Shown here piece after piece: positions 7,165 through 18,281 of a stretch of DNA of 39,737 bases. The notes below the pieces were generated by a model. The model saw only the letters and a list, made by a program, of their open reading frames with translations. It was not told the origin of the DNA and did no database searches. Position 1 is the first letter of the stretch, and every line of letters starts with the position of its first letter. The DNA comes from Pseudonocardiales bacterium (lineage in GTDB: Bacteria; Actinomycetota; Actinomycetes; Mycobacteriales; Pseudonocardiaceae). Position numbers and translations under genes: made by a program. The DNA is taken from positions 1 to 39,737 of the forward strand of contig JAHEXI010000029.1 in NCBI GenBank assembly GCA_023252195.1. Direction: 5' to 3'.

Positions 7165-8658
7165 TCAGCGGCCGAGCTGGTGGTGCTGGGCTGGCCGGTG
7201 GCGGTGGTGGTGGTGTCGCTTTCCAGGCCGCGGGTCAGCATCGAAGTCGATCAACCCGACGTTGACCGCCTCGACCTCCAAAGCCCGCTGACAGGCCAGC
7301 TCAACCCGCCCGGCGCCATGGCGGCGGACCAACCCGAGGAGTCGATAGACCTGGCGCATCTTGGTCCAGGGCAGCGGATGATCCAGCAGCGCGGTGGCGT
7401 AGGCGCCGATGTGCTCACCGTGCCCGGCAGCGCGCCGGGCCAGCGCGTCGAGATCACGCATCGCGTAGGCGCAGGCCTCGGTAGGGAGATCGGCCGGGTC
7501 GGTGCACCGACGGCCCGGTTCCTGGCGCGGATGGACTTTGATCAGCTGACCGCGGCGGAACAGCTTGACCGTGTGCGCATCAGCGCGGGCGGTCAGCCGC
7601 TGCCCGACCAGGTCCCCGGGCACCGAATACAACGCCCTGGCCACCTCGACATGCCGATCGGGTGCGACTTTGGGTGTGGTGTAGACCGGGATCGCGAACG
7701 CCTGCGTCGGAGCGGGCAACAGCAGGGATGCTTCCTCGGCGGCGAACACCTCAGCCGGACAGGTGGTGCCGTGGATGCGTTGTCCGGCGACCTGAGCGCA
7801 CCAGTTCGCGGCCCGTTCCCGGCAGTCGGCCAGATCGGTGAAGTCTTCCCCGGCGAAGAAGCTGGACCGCACGTACTGGACACACCTTTCGACGCGCGGC
7901 TTGTCCCGAGGATGGCGGACCCGAGCGGGGTCTATCACGAAACCCCGAGCTTGAGCGTATTCGCGGAAACTATCATTTAGCCGCGGGTCGATGGCATCAG
8001 CCTGATCGACAATTGCTTTCAGGTTATCGGGGATGACGACCTTGAAAACACCACCGAAGAACGCCCAGGCGGCTTCGAACCCGGCGATCACCTCTTCCAA
8101 GGTTTGGCGATGCGTCGGGTAGAGAAACATGTGCCGCGAATACACCGCGGTGAAAATCAGCCCATGAGCGACCCGCCGCCCCCCACCGACCGGATCCGGG
8201 ATCAGCCCGAGCCGACCGAAATCGACCTGCAGCTCCTCACCCGGGTTGCCGTCGGCGACCCGGACCGTGGGTTGGCGCCGACCAAACCCAAGCTCGGTGA
8301 CCGCATAACGGTGCAGCGTGCGATACGGCACCATCACACCGCGCCGGCCCAGCAGCACATGCACCTTGGCCAACGTCAGGTCCTGTTTCAGCCAGGCCGC
8401 GATCTGCTCCCGATAGCCCTCCAGGGACTCCCGGGCCGCACCCACCCCCCGTGGCCGGTCCGGGCGCACCGCGGCGACCACCGCCCCAACAAGCTCATCA
8501 GTCAACTGCCCCGGGCCACACTCCTGGGTCAGCCCGGCGGCCTGGGCGGCCTCGACATACCGGCGAGCCGTCTTGCGGTCCACCCCCGCCAACGGCGTCA
8601 TCGCGCGCAGCGAACGACCTTCCAACCACAGCCGAAGGATCTCTTTTACCTCGATCAC
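7165..8658 (-). CDS. istA: IstA, IS21-family DDE transposase, C-terminus frameshifted
   Basis: The product begins with an HTH region (VKEILRLWLEGRSLRAMTPL, AGVDRKTARRYVEAA). The RNase H-like catalytic domain carries a DDE triad: LQVDFGRLG, VIPDNLKAIV, and the glutamate in KPRVERCVQYVRSSFF. A C-terminal beta-barrel-like region follows. I chose GTG at 8658 because GGGAGG lies just upstream; in-frame ATGs further upstream lack such a site. Near 7240 the frame departs from the family and ends in GKRHHHHRHRPAQ. One base earlier or later, the alternative frame continues as MLTRGLESDTTTTATGQP down to the istB start. A one-base insertion near CTTCG therefore seems to have replaced the last roughly 60 residues. 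The catalytic domain is unaffected. Confidence 0.88.
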   Translation of the reverse strand: MIEVKEILRLWLEGRSLRAMTPLAGVDRKTARRYVEAAQAAGLTQECGPGQLTDELVGAVVAAVRPDRPRGVGAARESLEGYREQIAAWLKQDLTLAKVHVLLGRRGVMVPYRTLHRYAVTELGFGRRQPTVRVADGNPGEELQVDFGRLGLIPDPVGGGRRVAHGLIFTAVYSRHMFLYPTHRQTLEEVIAGFEAAWAFFGGVFKVVIPDNLKAIVDQADAIDPRLNDSFREYAQARGFVIDPARVRHPRDKPRVERCVQYVRSSFFAGEDFTDLADCRERAANWCAQVAGQRIHGTTCPAEVFAAEEASLLLPAPTQAFAIPVYTTPKVAPDRHVEVARALYSVPGDLVGQRLTARADAHTVKLFRRGQLIKVHPRQEPGRRCTDPADLPTEACAYAMRDLDALARRAAGHGEHIGAYATALLDHPLPWTKMRQVYRLLGLVRRHGAGRVELACQRALEVEAVNVGLIDFDADPRPGKRHHHHRHRPAQHHQLGR

Positions 8659-8810
8659 CGATACCTCCCGATAAGTCATGCGGGCGAGGACAACGGCCAC
8701 ACGACCGGAAGGCGGGGAGCCACGCCGGGTGGTCCCACTACTGGCAAGCAGGTGGTCCCATCACTGGCAAGCCCCCGGTCCCATGCTCGTGGCAAAACTA
8801 GGTCTCAGGT

Positions 8811-8828
8811 GGTCCCTTACTCGTGGCA
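8811..8828 (-). repeat. IS21 terminal inverted repeat, right
   Basis: GGTCCCTTACTCGTGGCA, the exact reverse complement of 5888-5905. Confidence 0.9.
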
Positions 8829-8881
8829 GACGACAGACCTGATCGGTGTCTGCTCGTCTCTGGGTGCGCGAGACTGAGCAG

Positions 8882-10237
8882 GTGGCGGATCGGCCCACCA
8901 GTCCTCAGCGTCGGCAGGGTCTCTCTGTTTGGCAGCAGCTGGCGAGTGGCGCCCTTGGCGTTGCTGGTGGACTGGCCGTGAACACGCTGAGCACTGATGT
9001 GGGGTATCGCGGTGCGGCCACGGCGGCGGCGTTCGCCGCGATCCTGATCAGCACGAACTGGCTGCGCCAGCTTCCGTCCCGGGCCCCGCTTCCCCGCATC
9101 ATGTCACGGGCGCTGCTGGGGGTGGCAGCGATTGCGGTACTCACCGCTGCCACCAACCCACGCTGGGAGGGCATAGCGACGATCGTGGCAACCATTCTCA
9201 CGACCTCGGCGGTGCTAATCCAGACCGAGCTCAACAAAGCCGCTGGACTCCTGGTCGGGGTCGCGGTCATCGGTCTCGGGATCGCGCTCATCCGCGTCGG
9301 CGTCGCCATCGTGCGCCGCGGGGACGTGCTGTTCGGGGTCGCGGTCATCGTCAGCGGGGTCGCCCTCCTGCGCCACGGGCATGTGCTGTTCGGGGTCGCG
9401 GTCATCGGCGGCGGGATCGCGCTCATCGGCGTCGGCGTCGCCATCGTGCGCCGCGGGGACGTGCTGTTCGGGGTCGCGGTCATCGGTCTCGGGGTCGCGG
9501 TCATCGTCAGCGGGGTCGCCCTCCTGCGCCGCAGGGATGAGCTGTTCGGGGTCGCGGTCTTCGGCGGCGGGATCGCGCTCATCGGCGTCGGCGTCGCCCT
9601 CCTGCGCCACGGGGATGCGCTGGCCGGGGTCGCGGTCATCGGCGGCGGGGTCGGAGGCATCGGCGTCGGAGTCGCCCTCCTGCGCGGAACCCGCGTTGTA
9701 GCGTGTGCCCTGAGCTGGTTGATCTCGCTCACCAGAGGCCCGACGGCGAGGCCTTGCACCAAGCCGATCCCCCCGAGCGGGACTAGACAATCCACCACCG
9801 GCAATCAACAGGCCAATATCAGAACCTCTGCACACCACCTACCGCTCATGCACAGTTCTGGTCGGGTCACCATCGATGCCCGGATGCGGCTCGTTCACGC
9901 TTTGCATCCACGTCTCATCACTACCTGCCTCGAACCTCGTCGCGGTGGCAGGTCAACGGTGACCCGCCGCGATCGCGCAGCACGTTGCTGTCGGACGCAA
10001 CAGGAGCGAGAGACAGCAATCGTAAGGTGGCCAACCGAGTCCTCAACTGTGCAGCTGCGACGGCGCAGGCCCTGGCTGATAGTTGATGACCACGAGCGCC
10101 CGCTGGGCCGGCCCGCGCGAGCACGGCCGTCAGGCCGCGCGCAGCAAGCGGGATCGGCCCGAGCGGGCACGCGCGCGTCTGACCATGAACCTAGCCGCAT
10201 CTGCGCCGCCGCAGGCGGCGCGCTTGAATCTATTTAG
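8882..10237 (+). CDS. Repetitive polytopic membrane protein, 3' limit uncertain
   Basis: The N-terminal 125 residues hold about four predicted membrane spans: ASGALGVAGGLAVNTL, GAATAAAFAAILIST, RALLGVAAIAVLTAA and IATIVATILTTSAVLI. From 9257 the protein becomes a run of 26-residue and 19-residue units of the type GVAVIGGGIALIGVGVA, each followed by (I/L)(V/L)RRGD(V/A)LF. These glycine-rich hydrophobic units should pack as membrane helices with short basic-acidic turns. I do not recognise a function. After about 9700 the frame looks non-coding (PTARPCTKPIPPSGTRQ). A neighbouring frame gives LVDLAHQRPDGEALHQ and stops near 9785, so the true C-terminus may lie there after an indel. GTG at 8882 is a guess, only 54 bp from the IS21 end, so native transcription was probably disturbed. 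Confidence 0.55.
   Translation: MADRPTSPQRRQGLSVWQQLASGALGVAGGLAVNTLSTDVGYRGAATAAAFAAILISTNWLRQLPSRAPLPRIMSRALLGVAAIAVLTAATNPRWEGIATIVATILTTSAVLIQTELNKAAGLLVGVAVIGLGIALIRVGVAIVRRGDVLFGVAVIVSGVALLRHGHVLFGVAVIGGGIALIGVGVAIVRRGDVLFGVAVIGLGVAVIVSGVALLRRRDELFGVAVFGGGIALIGVGVALLRHGDALAGVAVIGGGVGGIGVGVALLRGTRVVACALSWLISLTRGPTARPCTKPIPPSGTRQSTTGNQQANIRTSAHHLPLMHSSGRVTIDARMRLVHALHPRLITTCLEPRRGGRSTVTRRDRAARCCRTQQERETAIVRWPTESSTVQLRRRRPWLIVDDHERPLGRPARARPSGRAQQAGSARAGTRASDHEPSRICAAAGGALESI
9257..9690 (+). repeat. Tandem 78-bp/57-bp coding repeats
   Basis: Six units, each opening with GGGGTCGCGGTC, encode GVAV(I/F) blocks of 26 residues, one of them shortened to 19. The units are diverged versions of each other, and their lengths are multiples of three. 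All three forward frames and one reverse frame stay largely open across them, because the repeat is GC-rich and codon-periodic. Confidence 0.85.
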
Positions 10238-10369
10238 AGGTATGTTCGGCAACGGTCATGGCCTGGCCTTCCCCCGGGCTGGGGCGCCTCCGTCGCGATC
10301 GTCCACGTCCGCCCACGGACCGGGATCGTGATGGGGGTGCGGGGTCGCTGTGACGGGCCTGGTCGGGGG

Positions 10370-11835
10370 TCAGAGGGGGTTGGGTTCGATCTCGATGCGG
10401 CTGTAGTCGAAGGTGCCCCGCGGGGCCCGGTGCTCGTCGATGATCACGGCGGCGAACAGGAACCGCAGCACCGCGTTGAGCCGTCCCACCTCCCCACCCT
10501 CCGCGAGCCGATCCCACGCGGTACGGGCGTCAGCGCCGACCAGACCGGCCAGGACTTCGACGGTGGGGCGCACGATGGTCTTGCGCCGCAGCGTGGTGAT
10601 GCGGTCTTCCACGGTCTTGCGCATCGCCCGATATTCCCGAGTACTCAGTTCCCGGCTGGTCCACATGTCCTTCAACTCGACCAATTCAGCTTCGTCGATG
10701 TTGATCACGGCCTCATCAGCGGCCGAAAGCGCGATGGCCGCGCTCGGAGTACCGGTCACGTCCAGATTGGTCAGCAACTCCACCGCCGCATCTGTGACGA
10801 ATTCCTCCAGCCGAGCGGCACCGATCCGGCGATGACAGCGCTCTGGACCGAGATAGGTGTGCTTCGCGCACATATAGCAGGCGTCTTTACTGGTGCACCC
10901 GGCCATCCGCCAGCCACATTTCTTGCACACCACCAACCCCCGCAACAAATAAAACCGCCACCCCCGCCGGTCATACGCCGAAGCCCGGTACGAGCGGCGT
11001 TCTTGAACCTCCCTCCAGGTGCCCCGGTCGATGATCGCGGGCCAGTCGCCTTCCCCGGCATCTTGGCCTCGGAACACCCGGATGCCGGTGACGTGCCGTG
11101 AGTCGAGCACCGAGCGCACCGCATAAGGCTGCCATGCCTTTCCACTGCCGGTCAGCACCCCGCGTTCGTTGAGTTCCCGGGCGATCTCACCCGGGCTGCC
11201 CCCCTCCAAGCACCGAGCGTAAACCTCCCGAATGATCACGGCCTCGGCCTCGATGACCGTCACCGCATCCCGGGCGTACCCGTACGGGCGTTGCCCCGAG
11301 GAATGCGGACGCCCGTCGCGGGCCCGTCTTCCAACGCATCCCGCAACCGCCGGGACGTGTCATCCGAGGAGCGGCAGGCGTGCGCGACCTCGATCCGCAG
11401 AAAAAACCGATCATCCGCATCGGAGAGATCCGGGCGGTTCGCCTGCCCATGCAACGTAATATCATGTTCTTCCGACAGGGTGAGGAGTTCCTCTAAATCC
11501 CGAGGTTGCCGCATCAACCGATCCGGGTGGTACACAATCACATGCCGCAGTTGCCCGGCCCGGATTGTCTCCAGCAACGCATTCCATCCCGGGCGGTTCC
11601 GCGTGCGCTGCCATGCCGACCGGTTGTTGTCCACAAACACCGCCCCCGGGGCAATGACCAATCCCAGTCGCTCGGCGACCTCCCGGCAGAGCCGCTCCTG
11701 GCGGTCTACCCCGGTTTGGTCCTCATCCCGGGCCTTGGAGATCCGGCAATAGATCGCTGCCGGTTGCCCCGCCCACCCCGAGGACCCACCGCCACCCCGA
11801 GTCCTACCTCGCGTCCGACGCTGCGCGGTGCTCAT
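10370..11835 (-). pseudogene. Large serine recombinase, split by one frameshift
   Basis: The 5' half (11835-11260) holds the resolvase domain. AAIYCRISKARDEDQTGVDR has the catalytic serine at residue 33, FVDNNRSAWQ follows, and VYHPDRLMRQPRDLEELL is the helix that contacts DNA. The 3' half (11263-10370) begins VTVIEAEAVIIREVYARCLE and continues with the recombinase domain. A zinc ribbon (CKKCGWR...CYMCAKH...CHRR) and a coiled-coil region follow. Between them the frame breaks near 11325. Restoring one C in GAAGACGGGCCCG gives DRARDGRPHSSGQRPYGYAR, the normal linker. The whole gene would encode about 488 residues, typical of actinophage and integrative-element integrases. It marks a second, non-tyrosine integration system in this window. 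Its att site was not identified. Confidence 0.85.
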
Positions 11836-11858
11836 GCTCGTAGAGTATGGACGAGGAA

Positions 11859-12049
11859 TGGCTCACGTCACGGTCTTCCGGTGGGTGCAGCGCTTCACAC
11901 CGTTGTTGATCGACGCGGCACGACCGTGCCGACATGCGCCAGGTGATCGCTCCGAGAAGCGGGATCTCGCGGCCACCCGCCGATTCTTCATCCGCGCACT
12001 CGTGCACGGCCGTCCCCGACCGAGGTCACCACCGACCGCGTTGACATGA
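11859..12049 (+). pseudogene. IS6-family transposase relic
   Basis: The frame reads HVTVFRWVQRFTPLLIDAAR, PCRHAPGDR and then, after an internal deletion, RDLAATRRFFIRALVHGR. These are two separated parts of an IS6 transposase. The catalytic VDET segment and the region following it are missing between them. The protein is closely related to the relic at 4951-5370 over the shared segment. It lies 24 bp from the recombinase start at 11835 and may have inserted into that element's end. Confidence 0.75.
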
Positions 12050-12056
12050 ACCGGGC

Positions 12057-14030
12057 TCAACCGTCGAAGTAAACCTCGAGCTCGCCGATCGACGTGAAGC
12101 TCGCGCTGCCGCCCGGTTTTCCGACGATGCGGACCCCATCGCCCGAGGTGTTGGCGAAGGTCAGCGTGAACCGTCGGTTGGGACCCGCGTTGGCGTCGTA
12201 GGGGTAGGCGGGGTTGACCGCGAGGCCGGTGACGGTTGTCCAGACGAAGTTGTTCCTGACCTGGACGGTCAACCCGCTGGCGAACCAGCCTCCGTTGGAA
12301 AACATCGCTCCGGTCGTGTAGACGACCCGGTCGAGGTTGTACGGCTTTGACCAGGTGATGCCCCAGCGGTCGGCATCCTTCGGTGAGCCATCCCAGCTGT
12401 CCTCACTGGCCGATGGATTGCCGTCGTTGAGATAGGCCAGCTTCCCGTAGTGGGAGGTCTTGTCGATCGGCACCGCGTCCCCGGCTCGTGCCAGGTTCAC
12501 CAATGGGTTTCCCGGGTTGCTCGGCGTGCCCGCTTGATAGGGGCTGACCGTCACCGGACGCAGCGAGAACTTGTAGTTGTTAGTTCCTGCGCCGAGTCCG
12601 ACGAACCAGTTGCATTGCATCCACATCCGCCGGCCGTCGGCGCTGATGAACTTGGACGGGACGGTAGTGGCGTACCCGCCGTTCTTCGGTCCAATGGTCG
12701 AGCCGTTGCCCCACCATGGATATGGCCCGAAGTCCTTGTGCAGGAACAGCTTCCACGGTCCCCACGGATTCGGTGCCTCGTAGAACTCGTGGGTGTACTC
12801 GGTCCAGGACGTGTAGAGGTAGCGGCGCAGTGGGGCGTTGTAGACGACACCGCCCTGCGAGAGGACCGAACAGCCGTCCGAGGTTACCGTGCCCGGATAT
12901 TCCCGGCGTTCGTCATGCAGCACCGCGACCCTGCGGCCGATGTCGCTGCTCCAGGTGGGGGCACCGGAGCCGTCTGTGCCGGTGAAGAATTGCCAGCTCG
13001 CACGGTTCGCAATGGTGCCTTTCGGTACTCGGGCCAGGTAGAGGTTCTGCGGATCAGTAACGGTGTTGCTGAACGAGTCACGCCAGTTGTTATCCAGTCC
13101 GTAGGCGTAGACGTAGGCCGCTCCGCCCGGGCCGAGCACCGAAGCGTTGCGGTTGCTCTGGCCGAAGTCCAGGAAGAAGATCGTGGTGAAGACGTGGTCG
13201 GCGAACATCGGCGCATTGGTGGTCCGCCAAGTCCTGCCGTAGTCGGTGGAGACCGACACGCTCGCGGCCGGGGCGTCGTTGAACGCGAGGGTACCCGGTC
13301 CGGTGCATTGGTCCTGTATGGCCAGGTACAGCTCGTCACGGCCGTCGCCATTGCCGTCAACGGCGACCATTCCAGTGGGCTTGCGGTTGTAGTTGCCTGC
13401 GGTCCAGATCTTTCCCACCTGGCTCCCACCGCTGAGCCGGACGCCGCTGATGCCGGTCGGTGGCGTGCCGGTGATCCTGTTCACCACGATGTCGGCGAAG
13501 TCCTTCGGGTTCGCTGAGAAGCCGCGGCCATCCCCGTTGGCTGAGTAGAGCGCGCCATCGTTAGCCCAGCAGCTCGCCCAGAGGTCGCCGTCACTGGCGG
13601 TGTTGACGGTGGCCAGATATGGAATATCGGCCGTAGCGAAGAACTGGCTGGTGGGTTCGACCAATGCGGCGGAACTCTGTGCTGATGCGAGTTGGCTGGT
13701 GAAGTCGAATTCGCCGTCGGCGGCTCCGGCGAGGAAGGCGGACCACTCCTCGGCGTCGAAGCGCAGCGCGACTGTGGTGTGGAGTGACTTCACGAGGGTG
13801 TCGGTGCCGATCGTGGTGATGGTGGCTACGCCGTTCGTGTTCGCTACACCGTCGCGAGTGTCGTGGACGAACGCCCTCCATGCGGAGCCGGGGAAGGTGA
13901 TCGTGCCGGCGGAGGGGTGCTTGCTGTGTCGGATCACCACGCCGTCTGCTGCCGGGGTCACCTCGACACAGTTCTCGCCGTTACTGCTGCGGCTGGAGAT
14001 CCGCCACGCGAGGTGGTCGGCGGTGGTCAT
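12057..14030 (-). CDS. DUF397 domains fused to a propeller-like domain and an F5/8-type C-terminal domain
   Basis: The 657-residue product starts with a DUF397 unit (WRISSRSSNGENCVEV and DGVVIRHSKHPSAGTITF, residues about 8-55). A second DUF397-like unit ends in FDAEEWSAFLAGAADGEFDF (about 65-110). DUF397 proteins are short actinomycete proteins that normally end at GEF(D)-type residues. Here the frame continues through SAQSSAALVEPTSQFF into a domain of about 380 residues rich in aromatic strands (SVSTDYGRTW, VDGNGDGRDELYLAI). This resembles the sialidase/DUF4185-type exo-glycosidase propellers. The last 140 residues (LVNLARAGDAVPIDKTS to SIGELEVYF) have the pattern of a discoidin/F5-8C carbohydrate-binding domain. 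There is no signal peptide. The ATG at 14030 has GAGGA upstream. I infer a deletion-made fusion in which a cytoplasmic small protein replaced the secretion signal of a hydrolase. Confidence 0.7.
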   Translation of the reverse strand: MTTADHLAWRISSRSSNGENCVEVTPAADGVVIRHSKHPSAGTITFPGSAWRAFVHDTRDGVANTNGVATITTIGTDTLVKSLHTTVALRFDAEEWSAFLAGAADGEFDFTSQLASAQSSAALVEPTSQFFATADIPYLATVNTASDGDLWASCWANDGALYSANGDGRGFSANPKDFADIVVNRITGTPPTGISGVRLSGGSQVGKIWTAGNYNRKPTGMVAVDGNGDGRDELYLAIQDQCTGPGTLAFNDAPAASVSVSTDYGRTWRTTNAPMFADHVFTTIFFLDFGQSNRNASVLGPGGAAYVYAYGLDNNWRDSFSNTVTDPQNLYLARVPKGTIANRASWQFFTGTDGSGAPTWSSDIGRRVAVLHDERREYPGTVTSDGCSVLSQGGVVYNAPLRRYLYTSWTEYTHEFYEAPNPWGPWKLFLHKDFGPYPWWGNGSTIGPKNGGYATTVPSKFISADGRRMWMQCNWFVGLGAGTNNYKFSLRPVTVSPYQAGTPSNPGNPLVNLARAGDAVPIDKTSHYGKLAYLNDGNPSASEDSWDGSPKDADRWGITWSKPYNLDRVVYTTGAMFSNGGWFASGLTVQVRNNFVWTTVTGLAVNPAYPYDANAGPNRRFTLTFANTSGDGVRIVGKPGGSASFTSIGELEVYFDG

Positions 14031-14329
14031 CTCAGTCCTCCGAACTCGTCTTCGAGGCCTCGATGCATGCGACGATGGCATCGGCAGAATCGGACTCCGG
14101 CAACGCAGCTGCGCACAACCGACATCCGCAGACAAAGTATACCCCCCGACCTGATCTTGATCCTAGATGTAGATGGCACCAGTGGGGTACGCGATGTAGC
14201 CGATGCTCTGGGCGGGACTGTTGCGCGGCCGACTGAAGTCGCGGCTGCGGCGCCCACCTGGACATGCTGCGCAAGCGTTATCAGCGTGTTGCTGCTGGCG
14301 CTGTGGTACCGGCCTGCACGCTGGGAGAA

Positions 14330-14764
14330 CTACGGCTCATCTGCGAAAGGAGGCAGCACAAGCGCCTCAGCGCGCACCACGAACCGGATAACCCTAGGAG
14401 GGCCTGCCGCCACGACCTGGTCGGCCTGGCTGCGGAGAGTGGTCCGCTCGAGCAGATGCATCCGGCTCCAGTCAACCTCGGCCACCTCGGCATCGCTGAG
14501 GTGGCGCTCCGGGGACTGCCACCACGTGATGCGGCGTCTGACGATGAGCCGGTCCCGCAGCGCCTCGTCCAGGGAGCGATGGACAGCCGTTTCGGTGTCA
14601 TCGATCACACCCTGCCCACCACGCACGATGGCATCCGGCCAGACCACGTGAGGAATCTGGATCGTCTGCCGTAGGTCCCAGGCGTCGGCGATGTGCTGGA
14701 GCAGCCTCGCGTGCTGCTTATCGACAACGTGGAGGCTGAGAGTCGCCACAGCCGAACAGTACAT
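14330..14764 (-). CDS. Conserved-looking protein of unknown function
   Basis: A strong GGAGG lies five bases before the ATG at 14764, and codon use is strongly G/C in the third position, so the 144-residue frame looks genuine. It contains LHVVDKQHARLLQHIADAWD, HVVWPDAIVRGGQGVIDD and DWSRMHLLERTTLR. It is predicted to be soluble and mixed alpha/beta, with no membrane span. I do not recognise a family. Its neighbours are transposon relics, so it may have travelled with one. Between 14031 and 14329 there is no gene I can support. Confidence 0.55.
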   Translation of the reverse strand: MYCSAVATLSLHVVDKQHARLLQHIADAWDLRQTIQIPHVVWPDAIVRGGQGVIDDTETAVHRSLDEALRDRLIVRRRITWWQSPERHLSDAEVAEVDWSRMHLLERTTLRSQADQVVAAGPPRVIRFVVRAEALVLPPFADEP

Positions 14765-14773
14765 CGGTGCCTC

Positions 14774-17202
<2,429 letters not shown>

Positions 17203-17266
17203 GCGCGCACGCCCGAGAGGGAATACCCGTCGAAACAAACTTCGGTTCAAACGCTACGAGGGACCT

Positions 17267-17938
17267 GTGTCGAATCAGGGGTACGAAGAGGAATTGCGCC
17301 CCGAGCGGAGCTACTTGGCCGGGCTCTACGCGCGGCTCGACGCCGAGCGCGCGCGAGTGAAGGGCGAGTACAACGCGGCGTTGCGGGGAAACGGCGGGAC
17401 ACCCATGGAACGGGATGTCGAGGTGCGCGCGCTGGCCAAAGAGGTGAAGCGGCTGGACGTGGCGGACAACGGGCTGTGTTTCGGTCGGTTGGACACCCTT
17501 TCGGGCGACCATTCGTACATCGGCCGGATCGGCCTTTTCGACGAGGAGAACGAGTACGAACCGGTGTTGCTCGATTGGCGGGCGCCGGCGTCGCGCGCGT
17601 TCTACGTCGCCACCGCCGCGTCTCCGGAGAACATGCGTCGGCGCCGCCAGTTCCACACCCGCGGGCGTCAAGTGGTCGATTTCACCGACGAGGTGCTCGG
17701 CCGCCCCGATGGTGGCGTGCGGGGGGACGCGGCGCTGCTCGCGGCGGTCAACGCGCCGCGCGGTGACGGGATGCGCGACATCGTGGCGACGATCCAGGCC
17801 GAGCAGGACGAGATCATCCGGCTCGATCACCCGGGGGTGCTGGTGATCGAGGGTGGCCCGGGTACCGGGAAGACCGTGGTGGCGCTGCACCGCGTCGCGT
17901 ACCTGCTCTGCAACCAGCGGGAGCGGATCGAACGCCAT
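17267..17938 (+). pseudogene. helR: helR, N-terminal fragment
   Basis: From the GTG at 17267 the protein reads ELRPERSYLAGLYARLDAER, GRIGLFDEENEYEPVLLDWR and APASRAFYVATAASPENMRR. It then reaches Walker A GGPGTGKT at about residues 196-203 and VALHRVAYLL. This is the N-terminal coiled coil and first part of motor domain 1 of HelR/HelD-like RNA polymerase-recycling ATPases. HelR is about 750 residues and displaces rifamycins from RNA polymerase. Here the match ends at RERIERH (17938) and continues straight into an unrelated regulator gene. The remaining helicase motifs and the polymerase-binding parts are gone, so ATP-driven activity is lost. The gene starts 64 bp after rox, consistent with a rox-helR operon. 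Confidence 0.85.
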
Positions 17939-18281
17939 CGGACCGATTAATGTCGCCATCCATCGTGTCAATACCGCTGCCGAACTTGGCGACATGCAGT
18001 CTGTACTGAATCTTGGTCGGTCATTGAACACCGGTACTGTTCCGGTCGAGCGGCGAGTTCGGCACCTTCTCGATGTCGCGCGGGCGTACAGTATGACCGG
18101 ACGGTGTGATGACGCACTTCGCACGATGCTCGACGCCGAGCGAATGGCGCCGGAGCAGGTGCGCCAACATTACCTGTCGAGAAAGACAGTGATGAATCTA
18201 TTTCGGCGCTCGGTGGGCAAACCTTCGATCGAACTCGGCAAGTTGGCGCAACGTGTGAACGCAGGTGGCTCGAACAGGTGA
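17939..18281 (+). pseudogene. C-terminal part of an XRE-family regulator
   Basis: Directly after the helR break the frame reads GPINVAIHRVNTAAELGDM, VERRVRHLLDVARAYSMTGR, CDDALRTMLDAERMAPEQVR and QHYLSRKTVMNLF. This is the TPR-like C-terminal portion of actinomycete XRE regulators, which often precede NUDIX genes. The N-terminal HTH domain is missing. The shared GGACCGATT-type bases at the junction suggest a deletion that fused helR to this gene. The stop overlaps the next start as GTGA, so this gene and the NUDIX gene were originally one operon. Confidence 0.8.

Larger units (their letters stand above)
5888..8828 (-). mobile_element. IS21-family insertion sequence, complete ends
   Basis: The element spans 2941 bp and is bounded by perfect 18-bp terminal inverted repeats starting TG and ending CA. 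Inside the right end several variants of GGTCCCA..TGGCA recur (8730-8810), and a related copy lies inside the left end near 5915-5935, as expected for IS21 transposase-binding repeats. The gene order on the minus strand is istA, istB and a small cysteine-rich gene. I see no convincing target duplication, since the flanks are GTCGCG on the left and GACGAC on the right. The copy may therefore be old or may have recombined. A frameshift near the 3' end of istA makes current activity doubtful. The right end abuts the gene at 8882 and may have displaced its promoter. Confidence 0.9.

Noticed and set aside
9215-9838. Long minus-strand frame rich in D, E and R repeats
   Set aside because: It is the mirror of the hydrophobic GVAV repeats. 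The membrane frame has a sensible N-terminal domain before the repeats, and the reverse frame has none.
10370-11263. Separate zinc-ribbon recombinase gene
   Set aside because: Its start is only a GTG inside the linker of the serine recombinase. A single base change joins it to the upstream resolvase domain.
12450-13517. Plus-strand frame of 355 codons
   Set aside because: It is antisense to the DUF397/propeller gene, V/R-rich and has no domain.
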